Positions 1 through 8,768 of a stretch of DNA of 64,000 nt are shown here, one piece after another. A model generated the notes under the pieces. That model saw nothing but the letters and a program-made list of their open reading frames with translations, ran no database searches and had not been told where the DNA came from. Within the stretch, counting starts at the first letter, position 1. Each line of letters begins with the position of its first letter. This stretch comes from Rhizobium leguminosarum (GTDB lineage: Bacteria > Pseudomonadota > Alphaproteobacteria > Rhizobiales > Rhizobiaceae): assembly GCF_004123835.1 (NCBI RefSeq), contig NZ_MZMU01000003.1, positions 1,116,001 to 1,180,000 of the forward strand, given 5' to 3'. Made by a program: the position numbers and the translations under genes.

Positions 1-593
1 CGACCCATAATATCCGCCCCGAACACATTATGGCGAGCGGCGCCTTGCCGCCGGGTTTCCCGGCCACGAGGATCGACGGCGAGTGTTACTGGGACGGCGG
101 CCTCATATCGAACACGCCGCTGCAATGGGTCCTCGACAACTCGCCGCGCCAGGACACGCTGGCCTTCCAGGTCGACCTCTGGAGCGCGAGTGGCGAATTC
201 CCGCGTGACCTCCTCGGAATCGAACTGCGGCAGAAGGATATCCGCTTCTCGAGCCGCACGCGCGCGGCGACCGACCATTTCAAGACGCAGCAGCGGCTGC
301 GCCGCGCACTCGGCCATCTCGTGGAGCTCGTCCCGCAGGACGCGCTGCTGCAAGCCGATCCCGAGATCAAGCTGCTCGTCGATCAGGCCGACGAGAAGGT
401 CTACAACATCGTACAGCTCATATATCGCGCCAAGAAATACGAAGCGAGCTCCAAGGATTACGAGTTCTCCCGGCTGACGATGGAGGAGCACTGGGCCTCC
501 GGCTACAACGACGCCCTTCAAACACTGCGCCACCCCGAGGTGCTGCAGCGGCCCGGCACGCCGGACGGCGTCGCCATTTTCGATTTCGATTGA
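1..593 (+). CDS. patatin-like phospholipase, C-terminal part (5' end outside window)
   Basis: The reading frame is open from the first bases, so the gene starts upstream; the ATG at position 30 is internal. About 197 residues are visible. They begin with the conserved stretch around ASGALPPGFP and the DGG motif that carries the catalytic Asp of the patatin Ser-Asp dyad. The nucleophile GXSXG lies upstream of the window. The C-terminal part matches the DUF3734 extension of patatin-family hydrolases. The family hydrolyses acyl esters of lipids, and relatives act on polyhydroxybutyrate granules. It is followed after 27 nt by acetoacetate decarboxylase and then 3-hydroxybutyrate dehydrogenase on the same strand. 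A role in PHB or ketone-body turnover is therefore inferred rather than seen. Confidence 0.85.
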   Translation, partial: THNIRPEHIMASGALPPGFPATRIDGECYWDGGLISNTPLQWVLDNSPRQDTLAFQVDLWSASGEFPRDLLGIELRQKDIRFSSRTRAATDHFKTQQRLRRALGHLVELVPQDALLQADPEIKLLVDQADEKVYNIVQLIYRAKKYEASSKDYEFSRLTMEEHWASGYNDALQTLRHPEVLQRPGTPDGVAIFDFD

Positions 594-620
594 GTTTTCA
601 CCAAAGAGAAGAGCACGACC

Positions 621-1379
621 ATGAAGATCGCCGCAGTCCGCGAAAATGCCTTCGCGATGCCGCTCAACAATCCGGCCTATCCGAGGCCACCCTACAAGTT
701 CTACAACCGCGAATTTGTCGTCATCAACTACCGGACCGATCCGGAGACCCTGCGCGCGGTCGTGCCGGAGCCGCTGGAAGTGATCGGCGACACTGTCGCC
801 TATGAATTCATCCGCATGCCGGATTCGACCGGCTTCGGCGATTATACGGAAACCGGGCAGGTCATTCCGGTGCGCTTCACGACGCCATCTGGCAAGGTGC
901 AGGAAGGCAGCTACGTGCATGCCATGTATCTTGACGACAACTCTCCGATCGCCGGCGGCCGGGAGATCTGGGGCTTTCCGAAGAAGCTGGCGACGCCGAA
1001 GCTATCGCACGAACAGGAGACGCTCGTCGGGACGCTCCACTACGGCTCGGTTATGTGCGTCACGGCGACCATGGGCTACAAGCATCGCGAGCTCCCGCTG
1101 GAGCCGCTGGCAAAGGCGATGGCGAAGCCCGCCTTCGTGCTGAAGGTCATCCCGCACGTCGACGGTTCGCCCCGGATTTGCGAACTCGTGCGCTACTATC
1201 TCGAGGATGTGACGCTGAAGGGCGCATGGGCCGGGCCAGCAGCCCTGCAATTGTTCGAACACGCAATGTGCGACGTCGCGCGTCTACCCGTGCGCGAGGT
1301 CACGTCGGCCAGCCATTACGTCGCCGACCTGACGCTTGGCCTCGGCGAGGTCGTATTCGACTACCTCCAAAACGACTGA
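621..1379 (+). CDS. adc: acetoacetate decarboxylase
   Basis: The 252-residue protein belongs to the acetoacetate decarboxylase family, which converts acetoacetate to acetone and CO2 through a Schiff base on lysine. The motif [10 protein letters not shown] is at residues 113-122. Lys121 aligns with the Schiff-base Lys115 of the clostridial enzyme, and the adjacent Lys122 is the residue that lowers its pKa. The length is typical of the family. An AAGAGAAGAG ribosome binding site lies just before the ATG. The position between a patatin-like hydrolase and 3-hydroxybutyrate dehydrogenase suggests an operon that drains C4 intermediates of PHB metabolism. Some family members act on other beta-keto acids, so the substrate is inferred. 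Confidence 0.9.
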   Translation: MKIAAVRENAFAMPLNNPAYPRPPYKFYNREFVVINYRTDPETLRAVVPEPLEVIGDTVAYEFIRMPDSTGFGDYTETGQVIPVRFTTPSGKVQEGSYVHAMYLDDNSPIAGGREIWGFPKKLATPKLSHEQETLVGTLHYGSVMCVTATMGYKHRELPLEPLAKAMAKPAFVLKVIPHVDGSPRICELVRYYLEDVTLKGAWAGPAALQLFEHAMCDVARLPVREVTSASHYVADLTLGLGEVVFDYLQND

Positions 1380-1405
1380 TCTCCTGCAATTGAAAGGAAC
1401 TATCT

Positions 1406-2188
1406 ATGTCTCGATTTGATGGAAGAGTAGCGATTATCACCGGAGCCGCGAGCGGCATCGGCAAGGAAATCGCGCTTCGCTTCGCAGCCGAAGGCGGCAT
1501 TCCCGTGATCGCCGACCTCAATCTCGACGCCGCGAACGCAACGGCCGCCGAGATCAAGGAGAAGGGCGGCGATGCCTTCGCCTTGGCGATGAACGTCGCC
1601 GACGAAGAGCAGGTGGAAAAGGCCGTTGGCGAGGTGATCTCCAGGTTCGGCAAGATCGACGTGCTGGTCAGCAACGCCGGCATCCAGATCGTCAAGCCGC
1701 TGGTCGACTTTCCCTTTGCGGACTGGAGAAAGCTGCTTTCGATCCATCTCGACGGCGCCTTTCTGACCACTCGCGCCTGCCTCAAGCACATGTATGCCGC
1801 CAATTACGGCCGGGTGATTTACATGGGCTCCGTGCACTCCAAGGAAGCCTCGAAGCTGAAGGCGCCCTATGTCACGGCCAAGCACGGACTGATCGGACTG
1901 GCCAAGGTACTGGCAAAGGAAGGGGCCGAACACAACGTCACGGCCAACGTGGTCTGCCCCGGCTTCGTGCGCACGCCGCTCGTTGACAAACAGATCCCCG
2001 AGCAGGCGCGGGAGCTCGGCATCAGCGAGGAGCAGGTGGTCAAGACGGTGATGCTCAAGGAGACGGTCGACGGCGAGTTTACCAGCACCGATGACGTGGC
2101 CGACGCTGTTCTCTATTTCGCCGCAGCCAGGTCCAATGCCGTGACCGGTCAGTCGCTGGTCGTGAGCCACGGCTGGTTCATGCAGTAG
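1406..2188 (+). CDS. bdhA: 3-hydroxybutyrate dehydrogenase (SDR family)
   Basis: This 260-residue short-chain dehydrogenase interconverts 3-hydroxybutyrate and acetoacetate with NAD. The nucleotide-binding TGAASGIG motif is near residue 12, NAG near residue 90, and the catalytic Tyr and Lys are in YVTAK. The C-terminal half, with the helical insert rich in Glu and Val before the final FFAA-like segment, is characteristic of D-3-hydroxybutyrate dehydrogenases. It starts 27 nt after the adc stop, with AAAGGAAC as ribosome binding site, so it is the third gene of the operon. Its product acetoacetate is the substrate of the preceding enzyme. No terminator was identified in the 237 nt that follow. 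Confidence 0.88.
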   Translation: MSRFDGRVAIITGAASGIGKEIALRFAAEGGIPVIADLNLDAANATAAEIKEKGGDAFALAMNVADEEQVEKAVGEVISRFGKIDVLVSNAGIQIVKPLVDFPFADWRKLLSIHLDGAFLTTRACLKHMYAANYGRVIYMGSVHSKEASKLKAPYVTAKHGLIGLAKVLAKEGAEHNVTANVVCPGFVRTPLVDKQIPEQARELGISEEQVVKTVMLKETVDGEFTSTDDVADAVLYFAAARSNAVTGQSLVVSHGWFMQ

Positions 2189-2425
2189 GAACGATTGCGG
2201 ACAGACGGACGACACCCTTTGCGGCGCGGGACGACGCCGTCACCGCCGCGGGGGCCATGCAAGGCTTTCGATCCTGGCGAACTGGGGTGCGCCTCCTGAC
2301 CACTTACCGGCGTAGCGGACGGCTGATCGTCGAGCCGCGCTCCGGCAGGTGACGAAACCCCCGAAAACACTGCGACAGCGACCTCAAAGTCGCGGCTTGC
2401 AGGTGATTATATCTGGAGAAGATAA

Positions 2426-3778
2426 ATGCAGAAATCATCAACGCTATCCGACAAGCGACAGCGACACGATCCGGAAAAAGGAGGCACGGCTTCAAGACCC
2501 CACCAGATCGTGGTCGTCGGTGGTGGAATCGCGGGGCTTGAAATTGCCTCCAAGCTGCCGGGAAGCATAGGTGGAACCTCGCTCGCCGTGACGCTGATCG
2601 ACAGGGAGCCTGCCTATGTCTGGAAGCCGATGCTGCATACGATTGCTGCCGGAACCACGGACGTTTCCCAACAGCAAACGTCCTATATCTCCCAGGCCCG
2701 TAACCGACGTTTCGTGTTCGAGCCGGGAGAACTCAAGGGCATCGACCGGAAAGAGCGCAAGGTCTATCTGAACCCTTTGGAGATCGATGGTCGCCCCATC
2801 TTGCCGGAGCGTGCAATCTCCTATGACACTCTGATCCTGGCGACAGGCAGCGAGGCGAACGACTTCGGAACGCCAGGCGTGCGCGAGCATTGCCGGACGA
2901 TCGATAGCCGTTCCCAGGCGATGAAATTCAATCGCGAGGTAATGGCGCACATGCTCGAAGCGCTCGCGGCCAAGACCCCCTTGAACATCGCGGTGGTCGG
3001 AGGCGGCGCGACAGGAGTCGAACTGGCTGCAGAGCTTGTACAGCTCGCCGATGCCTCCGCCCATTACGGCGCAGCAGCACTGCGCGACCAGGTCAAGGTG
3101 ACGCTGATCGAAAGCGGGAAAAATCTGTTGGGTGCGTTTCCCGAACGTGTGGCGCTCGCCGCCCGCGAGCGTCTCGAGAGGCTCGGCGTCGCCGTCCTTA
3201 CGGGCGCGCGGGTCGTCGCCGCAGAGGCCGGTTGCCTTCGACTGGCGGACGGAACAGAGATCAACGCCGAGCTGAAGGTGTGGGCGGCCGGCGTGAAGGC
3301 TGCGGACGTCTGTGCCTCGTTCGATGGCCTTGAAGTGACACGCAACAATCAGATCGTGGTGGGACCCACCCTGCAGACGACGCTTGATCCCCGGATCTTT
3401 GCCGTCGGGGACTGTTCCAGTCTTTCCGTGGGAGACCCCGGCAAGCCGCTACCACCGGCAGCACAGGTTGCGCATCAGCAGGCTTCGCATTTGATCCGTC
3501 ATCTTCCCGGCTGGCTGGAAGGGAGGGAGCTGCCCTCGTTCTCCTATAGGGACTTCGGTTCGATCGTATCGCTAGGCGGCTACGGCGCGTATGGCTCGCT
3601 TGGACAATTCGGGCTGTTCACGGGCGGCTTTATACGCGGACGCGTGGCCCAGCTCGGTCACGTTCTCCTGTATCGCAGCCATCAATCGCGGCTGCACGGA
3701 TTCTGGCGTGGCGGTCTGATATGGCTCGCGGACATAATCAATTCCCACGTCCGAGCGCGCATTCGATTGCCTGACTGA
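2426..3778 (+). CDS. ndh: type II NADH:quinone oxidoreductase-like FAD protein
   Basis: The 450-residue flavoprotein has two dinucleotide-binding motifs: VGGGIAG at residues 31-37 for FAD and VGGGATG at residues 191-197 for NAD(P)H. An AVGDCSS motif further on contacts FAD. The stretch YVWKPMLHTIAAGT matches type II NADH dehydrogenases, single-subunit non-pumping enzymes that pass electrons from NADH to quinone at the inner membrane. The C-terminal region (LGHVLLYRSHQSRLHGFWRG) resembles the amphipathic membrane anchor of this family. GGAG stands 9 nt before the ATG. The first 26 residues are a polar extension of unclear role. Other FAD disulfide-type reductases are possible but fit less well. 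Confidence 0.8.
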   Translation: MQKSSTLSDKRQRHDPEKGGTASRPHQIVVVGGGIAGLEIASKLPGSIGGTSLAVTLIDREPAYVWKPMLHTIAAGTTDVSQQQTSYISQARNRRFVFEPGELKGIDRKERKVYLNPLEIDGRPILPERAISYDTLILATGSEANDFGTPGVREHCRTIDSRSQAMKFNREVMAHMLEALAAKTPLNIAVVGGGATGVELAAELVQLADASAHYGAAALRDQVKVTLIESGKNLLGAFPERVALAARERLERLGVAVLTGARVVAAEAGCLRLADGTEINAELKVWAAGVKAADVCASFDGLEVTRNNQIVVGPTLQTTLDPRIFAVGDCSSLSVGDPGKPLPPAAQVAHQQASHLIRHLPGWLEGRELPSFSYRDFGSIVSLGGYGAYGSLGQFGLFTGGFIRGRVAQLGHVLLYRSHQSRLHGFWRGGLIWLADIINSHVRARIRLPD

Positions 3779-4032
3779 TGATGTAGCGGGACCTTTTCAA
3801 CGGCTGGATCGCGGGTCGGTACAGGCCCGAAGCGTCAACGTGCAAAATGCCCTCATGGCCTCGGTTTCAATGCTCGCCATTGTCGTCGGAGGAGTGTGGT
3901 TCTGGCAGGGCGTTAGAGCATTCCAATCCCTGGACGTCCGCAACGCTCCAGCACGTAAACGACGTCTACTTCGCGGGAAGCCTCATTGGGCTGTCTGCCA
4001 TCAATGAATCTCTGAATGCAAAGGAAATGAAC

Positions 4033-4920
4033 ATGGAAGTCTGTAATGGTTTGCGGCGGGCCCTCACGAAGGCCCGGCGACCTTCGGTGGCCACGAACCG
4101 CTCTGTCGACGGAGGCGTGCATGCAGTGACTGCGATGCGGCATGCCGTCCAAACTGCCGCGCTCGGCATGTTCGTAGGATTCGCTGCACTGCCGACAGCT
4201 CGAGCGGATGAGCCGAGCCCGCCGGTAAAACCGGCGATCAGCGACGAGGCCGCCACCGCCGTTTCGCAGATGGGAAAGACGCTCCTTGCCAGGGACCTGA
4301 CGATCACGGCGAGAACGATCAGCATTTACCTGGATCAGTCCGGACAACCGCTTCACATCTTCCATACGATGAAAATCACCGTGCGCCGTCCCGACCGGAT
4401 TGCCGTCGAGTTTACCGGCGATGACGGTAGACACGATCTGTTCTACGACGGCAAGTCGGCATCGGTCTTCTTTCCCGACAGCAAGAAATACGCAACGATC
4501 CCGGCATCGGGCGACATACCATCTGCGCTCAACGAGGTGGCAACCAAGCTGGACGTCGATTTTCCGCTCGGCGCCCTTTTTGCAGACTTTCCAGACAAGG
4601 TCCTGTTGGGTGATGCCTTGGCCGGCTGGCAGGTGGGAACGGCTACTGTCGACGGCGTCGAGTGCCGGCATCTGTTTTTCTCTCAGAAGTCCGGCATCGA
4701 TCTGGAATTGTGGGTCGAGAAGAATGCCGCTGCGACGCCGCATCGTCTGGTCGTCACCTACCCGTTGCTGCAGGGCCAACCAAGCTTCGTCGCCGAATTC
4801 ACCAGCTGGAAGACCCAACCCCCTCTGTCCGACGCCGAATTCACCTTTGAACCTCCCGCCGATGTGAAAAAGATCGCCCCGACACCAGCCGTCGCATCGG
4901 GAACGAAAGGGAGCAAGTGA
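4033..4920 (+). CDS. DUF2092 periplasmic protein
   Basis: The open frame begins at 3847, but the likely start is ATG 4033, which has AAGGA about 8 nt upstream; ATG 4135 is an alternative. From 4135 the protein opens with a clean signal peptide (MRHAVQTAALGMFVGF, then an Ala-rich h-region ending in TARADE). The mature part matches DUF2092, a LolA/LolB-like beta fold thought to bind lipid or hydrophobic ligands in the envelope. Segments such as VTVRRPDRI, YDGKSASVF and DFPLGALFADFP are characteristic. The stop overlaps the start of the next gene, so the two are translationally coupled. The ligand and function are unknown. Confidence 0.75.
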   Translation: MEVCNGLRRALTKARRPSVATNRSVDGGVHAVTAMRHAVQTAALGMFVGFAALPTARADEPSPPVKPAISDEAATAVSQMGKTLLARDLTITARTISIYLDQSGQPLHIFHTMKITVRRPDRIAVEFTGDDGRHDLFYDGKSASVFFPDSKKYATIPASGDIPSALNEVATKLDVDFPLGALFADFPDKVLLGDALAGWQVGTATVDGVECRHLFFSQKSGIDLELWVEKNAAATPHRLVVTYPLLQGQPSFVAEFTSWKTQPPLSDAEFTFEPPADVKKIAPTPAVASGTKGSK

Positions 4921-5996
4921 TGAACTATCTGAAGCGCGCCTGCTTTGCTTTTCTCGCTTTCACGGCCATTACATCGGACGCGGCCTTCGGTCAGTTTGGG
5001 CCGCCGCCCGGCGGTCCACCGCCCCTGCCGTCTGGAGGCCCACCGCCCCTGCCGTCTGGAGGGCCGCCACGTCCGCAAATGGGCGGCGCACCGCGTCCAC
5101 CGATGGCCCGCCACGGCCGGCCGCCGAAGAGCGTGCAGAACCGTCCACCGGTGAACGGTCGTATTCGTGCGCCAAATGTCGGTGGCGCAAAGGGGCGCTT
5201 GGCGGAGGGGGCCAGCCGTGGAGGGAACAAGGTGTCCGGAAATATCCGCAATACGCTGAACTCGGGCCGTAACGTCAACGGGAACCGCGCCGTCATGAAC
5301 TCCGGCGGGAATATCGTCGCGAAGGACTCCGGCAACCTCACCGTCAACAATTCCGGCGATCTCAAGGTCTCGGGCAACGGCAACGGATACTTTGGCCGTG
5401 GATATTATGGTCGTGGAGACCACGGCGTCGGCGGCCATAGTCACGGAGAGTATGGCGGTGGATATGGGCGTGGATACTATCGCCGCGGAGCCTACGTTCT
5501 CGGCGGGTATGCGGCAGGCGTCGCCGTCGGTGCTGCGGCCGCCTCGAGCACAGGCGGAACGACGTATTCTTACTATGGAGATCAGTCTGGATCTACTACG
5601 AGTTCCTCTGGCGGAGCGTCCTCGAGTTCGTCCCACGGCAGCGCGGGCTCTGCTAACGCGGCGTCGGGTTCGTCTCACGCGAGGTCTTCAGGCTCTTCTG
5701 GCGAAGTATATGCGAGCTCTTCCGATCAGAGCCGCTCGGCCTCGACCAATGGCGGCGGAGAGGGCGGGTCGAGCCAGAGCGGCGGCAACAGCAGCTCCCA
5801 GTCTGTGAATCCTTTGATTGCCGGCCTGTTTGAGAGCCTGCCGCCGGAGGGCACGGCATGGACATCGGAAGATGCGGTCGGTTGGCTTCAGGCTGCGGCC
5901 GCCAATCTACGGATTGTCTATATGATCCAGGGAAACATCTCGGTCACAGGCGAAGTCCCACCGTCGGATTACAATTGCGTTCCTAGCGGAAATTAG
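4920..5996 (+). CDS. secreted Pro/Gly/Ser-rich low-complexity protein
   Basis: The ATG at 4920 shares its A with the TGA of the DUF2092 gene; a GTG at 4917 is in frame but less likely. The protein has 358 residues. A signal peptide covers residues 1-25 and ends near AAFG. A proline/glycine segment (residues 26-65) contains two identical 8-residue units. Next is an Asn/Gly/Ser segment with NSG-type repeats, then a Tyr/Gly-rich segment (GRGYYGRG). A long Ser/Gly tract precedes a folded-looking end (about residues 290-358) with two Cys candidates, one near the C-terminus. It looks like an exported surface or matrix protein whose partner is the coupled DUF2092 protein. No family was recognised. 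Confidence 0.7.
   Translation: MNYLKRACFAFLAFTAITSDAAFGQFGPPPGGPPPLPSGGPPPLPSGGPPRPQMGGAPRPPMARHGRPPKSVQNRPPVNGRIRAPNVGGAKGRLAEGASRGGNKVSGNIRNTLNSGRNVNGNRAVMNSGGNIVAKDSGNLTVNNSGDLKVSGNGNGYFGRGYYGRGDHGVGGHSHGEYGGGYGRGYYRRGAYVLGGYAAGVAVGAAAASSTGGTTYSYYGDQSGSTTSSSGGASSSSSHGSAGSANAASGSSHARSSGSSGEVYASSSDQSRSASTNGGGEGGSSQSGGNSSSQSVNPLIAGLFESLPPEGTAWTSEDAVGWLQAAAANLRIVYMIQGNISVTGEVPPSDYNCVPSGN
5016..5063 (+). repeat. 24-bp tandem repeat (two copies) inside the secreted protein gene
   Basis: Two adjacent 24-bp units start at 5016 and 5040, with the shared core CCACCGCCCCTGCCGTCTGG. Each encodes PPLPSGGP. The near identity of the two units suggests a recent duplication and a tract able to change length by slippage. 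Confidence 0.85.
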
Positions 5997-6018
5997 ATTC
6001 AGCTCAGCATGGGGAAGA

Positions 6019-6060
6019 GGCAAAGGCCGGATACGTCGCACGACGTATCCGGCCTTTGCC
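6019..6060. terminator. bidirectional terminator between convergent genes
   Basis: A 20-bp perfect stem with a 2-nt centre runs from 6019 to 6060. The left arm contains CAAAGGCCGGATACGTCG and the right arm is its exact complement. It sits between the convergent stops of the secreted protein gene (5996) and the TetR gene (6109). The symmetrical AAAG/CTTT ends suit termination from both sides, although the T-tracts are short. Confidence 0.75.
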
Positions 6061-6108
6061 AGCATCGAAAACTGCACAGCTCCGTCCGCTCTGACGCCCC
6101 TCGCCAAG

Positions 6109-6750
6109 TCAGGCCATTCGTTCCGAATGCTGCAGAAGCCCGTTCATAACGAGGTCAATGTGCGCCTCCATAAGCGCCTTGCCGTCGATCGGCTTTCGAT
6201 CGGCAAACATGAGATGCCAGACGGCAACCTGAAAAATCGAACTCGCGAGCACGTCAGGCGTATCGGCCGCCGTATCTTGTCTCAACTCTCCAGATTTCAC
6301 GCCTTCCTCGACCAAGGCCGTGAGGGCTGCAAACGCCGGTGCGATAAACAGCTCATGACGGCAATCGACCATTTCGGGAAGACGAGTTCCTTCGGCGACG
6401 GACAAGCGCAGGAGTTCTCTCGTCTTTCGGTCGTTGGCCGTGTTTTCATAAGCGATAAGCAGCAGGTCGCGGATCCGCTCCGCGCAGGATCCCCGGAGGC
6501 AGCCGATGGCGGTCGACAGATCTGCGGATGACGTCGACGCGTGGCGAAACATCTCCTGGAAAAGAACGTCCTTGGTCGGAAAATAGAGGTAGACCGTTCC
6601 CTTTGTTATCCCCAGTCGGGTTGCGACGTCTTCAACCCGCGTTGCCGCATATCCCTTCGTCGCAAACTCCTCGAACGCGGCCTCCAGTATTTCGTCAGGA
6701 CGCCTTGCCTTCCGCTCCGCCCGTGATGTTTTCTTTCCAGCTCGTTTCAT
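6109..6750 (-). CDS. TetR/AcrR family transcriptional regulator
   Basis: The 213-residue protein has an N-terminal helix-turn-helix (about residues 15-62) with ATRVEDVATRLGITKGTVYLYF, the usual TetR recognition region. A C-terminal ligand domain follows, of the type often found beside RND efflux operons. The gene is intact. The DNA upstream of it (6907-6952) carries an inverted repeat and flanking sequence homologous to the promoter of the efflux operon at 21 kb. No intact operon starts there; only a pump fragment remains near 8.6 kb. It is probably the regulator of a lost efflux operon, and could still act at the operator copy near 21 kb. Confidence 0.88.
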   Translation of the reverse strand: MKRAGKKTSRAERKARRPDEILEAAFEEFATKGYAATRVEDVATRLGITKGTVYLYFPTKDVLFQEMFRHASTSSADLSTAIGCLRGSCAERIRDLLLIAYENTANDRKTRELLRLSVAEGTRLPEMVDCRHELFIAPAFAALTALVEEGVKSGELRQDTAADTPDVLASSIFQVAVWHLMFADRKPIDGKALMEAHIDLVMNGLLQHSERMA

Positions 6751-6906
6751 TACATCCCGTTGGATTCTTTGAGAGTATCGGGTGGCACAGCTATGGTGGC
6801 CCGCTCATGACCCTTGGTTGTGGGCGCTGATCTGCAGTGGCAGTGTTTTGGTCGTAACCCGCTCATCTTGTATGGATGTTGCGTGTGGCAGCATTTTTGA
6901 CGAGCG

Positions 6907-6952
6907 ATGTTGGCATCGTCTACTTTAACCAGAAAGTTGACGTTGTCAACAT
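6907..6952. promoter_or_regulatory. orphan copy of the efflux promoter/operator
   Basis: ATGTTGGCA (6907-6915) and TGTCAACAT (6944-6952) form a 9-bp inverted repeat with one mismatch and a 28-nt centre, the same spacing as the pair at 21027-21072. The homology to 21027-21130 continues rightward to about 7010, through CAGTTACATGCAGCAGAT. A tighter dyad, GTTGAC-GTT-GTCAAC, lies at 6936-6950. It lies upstream of the minus-strand TetR gene. No plus-strand gene follows. Confidence 0.7.
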
Positions 6953-7579
6953 CTGGCGGTGGCCAGTTACATGCAGCAGATCGAGCTCGCCGACGCGGTT
7001 CTATTCGCAGCTGTGACAAGGATACTATGAGCAGGATACACACGGAACGGCGCGAACTGGGTGGCTGAGCACCAATGGCTGACCCGCCGAGAACGTGGTT
7101 ACATTCATTCTCGAATGCCGCGCGCTCGATGAGGTGAGCTGGAGCAGCCGCCTGGATAAGGCCGTCCCAGTCTTAAAAGCGTACTTTGGGCGGCGCGTGA
7201 CGATGACGCGGAACTTCGCCGGCATCACGTCCAACCGTTCGGAGACGTTTTCCTGCAGGCTCGACCCTTCTTCCGGCTTGGGGGGCTATACGAGTAGATA
7301 GCATGCCTGATGCCAACGCATCTCTTCATCAGCAGGTACAAAAATGCTCTACTGTGAGCGCCTTCTTAAAGGCAACGGGCCACCTAACTCTCTGTGGCGC
7401 AAGGGTTCCTTTACCACCCGCTGAATGCGAGCCCTCTTCCTCTGCCGAGCGACTGACTAACGTCACGAGCCTCGCAGATCTCCAAGAGCCGTCGGGCAGT
7501 CATGTCTGTTTGGCCGCTCACAATTGACGAAAGTGGGGATAACGCTAGGCAACTTTACCGCACCCGGAGGCAGTTCACG
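6953..7579. other. gene-poor region with efflux-promoter remnant at its left end
   Basis: Up to about 7010 the sequence is the tail of the duplicated efflux promoter. Beyond that I find no recognisable gene on either strand. The longest plus-strand frames here (for example 7095-7301 and 7303-7527) have no ribosome binding site and no family resemblance. The region looks like degraded sequence. Confidence 0.5.
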
Positions 7580-7774
7580 ATGGCAGCGCAAAGATATAGC
7601 CGTTGCAAGAACCTCAACATTTACTGGACGGTGTTCGATAAAGTCATCGGACAGCCGGCCGTCATCGATGGGTTTGTCATGGACATGCTCACCGCCGAGG
7701 AGGCCGATAACTTGGTCGATCTGCTAAACCGTGGCAACCAAGCGAGCCTCTGGTGTTTTGCCGGATGGTTTTAG
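7580..7774 (+). CDS. small hypothetical protein
   Basis: ATG 7580 follows a purine-rich CGGAGGC sequence by 9 nt and opens a 64-residue frame. The product contains NIYWTVFDKV and LTAEEADNLVDLLNRG, which read like real protein rather than a shadow frame: an aromatic beta-type start and an acidic helix. I recognise no domain. The last dozen residues look less natural and may be a replaced end, because the flanking DNA is rearranged. The frame is open further upstream to 7502. Confidence 0.4.
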   Translation: MAAQRYSRCKNLNIYWTVFDKVIGQPAVIDGFVMDMLTAEEADNLVDLLNRGNQASLWCFAGWF

Positions 7775-7853
7775 AAGCAACTGGCCGTTTGCGCAACACT
7801 TGCAGCTGTTTGGACGGTTGTGGCACTGGGCCGATTCGGCATAAGTTCCTGTC

Positions 7854-8104
7854 TTACAGACCCTCCAGAAAAGCGAGCAGGCGGTCGTCGGGGGACGGAT
7901 GGGCTTGCCAGATTGATCCGACTGAAGCTTGGTGAGCCGCTTCCTTGAGGTCGAATTGGGCATGCTGATAAGTCTGGTTGTTTCGATCGAGTCGCGACCG
8001 AGCCGAGCAGCACGATCAACGAACGCTGCGTCAATGGAATCGTCCTCAAGCAATAGAATTTTGAGCTGTGCGTCGATATGCTGGACCTCAATTCGCTCGA
8101 CCAA
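7854..8104 (-). pseudogene. small conserved hypothetical gene, frameshifted
   Basis: Minus-strand coding from a possible TTG at 8104 gives a plausible polar helical protein (VERIEVQHIDAQLKILLLED, then FVDRAARLGRD and PNSTSRKRL). Near 7905 the sense switches to another frame, which ends as AHPSPDDRLLAFLEGL and stop at 7854. One single-base indel therefore separates the two halves. The start overlaps the end of the gene at 8088-8306 and suggests a coupled pair. The function is unknown. The frameshift is read from the sequence; that the parent gene was intact is inferred. Confidence 0.5.
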
Positions 8105-8306
8105 GAATATTGAGGGCGTCTTGCAATCTAAGGGCAGCCACCGCCTTCGTTGCCTCCTCGGCGGGCCATCCGGCTTCCATTGCCGCCGAAAGCAAGGTGG
8201 ACTCAGTGTGAAGCTCCAGTCTTTCGTAGAGGGGCTCAAGCGCCTCGCGGGCGGTGACAACGTGCCCGTCTGGCGGCGTGATCGCAGTCGGAGATACCGT
8301 CGGCAT
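8088..8306 (-). CDS. small conserved hypothetical protein
   Basis: The 72-residue product starts at ATG 8306, chosen because a strong AGGAGG stands about 7 nt upstream on the minus strand; the longer frame from 8393 lacks such a site. The sequence has a short polar N-terminus, then two predicted helices (EALEPLYERLELH and AEEATKAVAALRLQDALNIL) with no signal peptide or membrane segment. It is followed by the overlapping frameshifted gene at 7854-8104. No family name can be given. Confidence 0.6.
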   Translation of the reverse strand: MPTVSPTAITPPDGHVVTAREALEPLYERLELHTESTLLSAAMEAGWPAEEATKAVAALRLQDALNILGRAN

Positions 8307-8607
8307 TCTGCGTCCTCCTAACGGTTTTGGAACCTGAAAACTGGCCACTGGTTCCAACGCTCTGTGAATTGGTAGCGACGCCGGTGCGAACATGAGCAGC
8401 TAGGCGGAGCCAGCACTTGTGAGCAAACGTTAGAACAAAGTGTATAGGTCCGCCATCATACTTGTGTATGCGGAAATTATACGGACGCAGCAGACAGGCG
8501 GGCTACCAGGGAGCTATGCCAGACTCAGCCATTCGTTTTCGAGCATGAAGCATCCACACATTGCTCGGTGTTCTCCTAGCCGGCGCGCTCAAGACGGCAG
8601 ATGCAGC
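8307..8607. other. intergenic, no gene recognised
   Basis: About 300 nt upstream of the small minus-strand gene. It must contain that gene's promoter on its left side. The right side runs into the RND fragment at 8608. I see no other coding or structural signal. Confidence 0.5.
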
Positions 8608-8768
8608 GTGAAGATTGACGTGCTGCAGAACAAGGCCCCGACAGCTCGGAGTCTCGTCCCCAGGACATCGCAATGGCGCTCAACACCGTCGTACAAGGCA
8701 ATGCCGTAACGCAGGTTCGGGACGACATCTATCTGGTCGATGTCATCGGCCGTGCCGCGGAAAAGGAG
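8608..8768 (+). pseudogene. fragment of an RND efflux pump gene
   Basis: These 161 nt match 25435-25593 of the intact pump gene downstream almost base for base, differing by about five substitutions and two one-base insertions (one each in the C-runs near 8638 and 8659). After the second insertion the frame encodes MALNTVVQGNAVTQVRDDIY and continues to AAEKE, identical to the intact pump. Homology stops abruptly at 8768. Together with the promoter copy at 6.9 kb this is the remnant of a second efflux operon. Confidence 0.88.

Noticed and set aside
3840..4007. Possible 50-residue membrane peptide frame with MASVSMLAIVVGGVWFWQG before the DUF2092 gene
   Set aside because: The hydrophobic start looks natural, but there is no ribosome binding site before ATG 3855 or GTG 3840, and the end is a basic low-complexity tail. 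Kept as a note only.
7095..7527. Plus-strand frames in the decayed region
   Set aside because: No ribosome binding site, no recognisable domain, short, and lying in DNA that looks rearranged.
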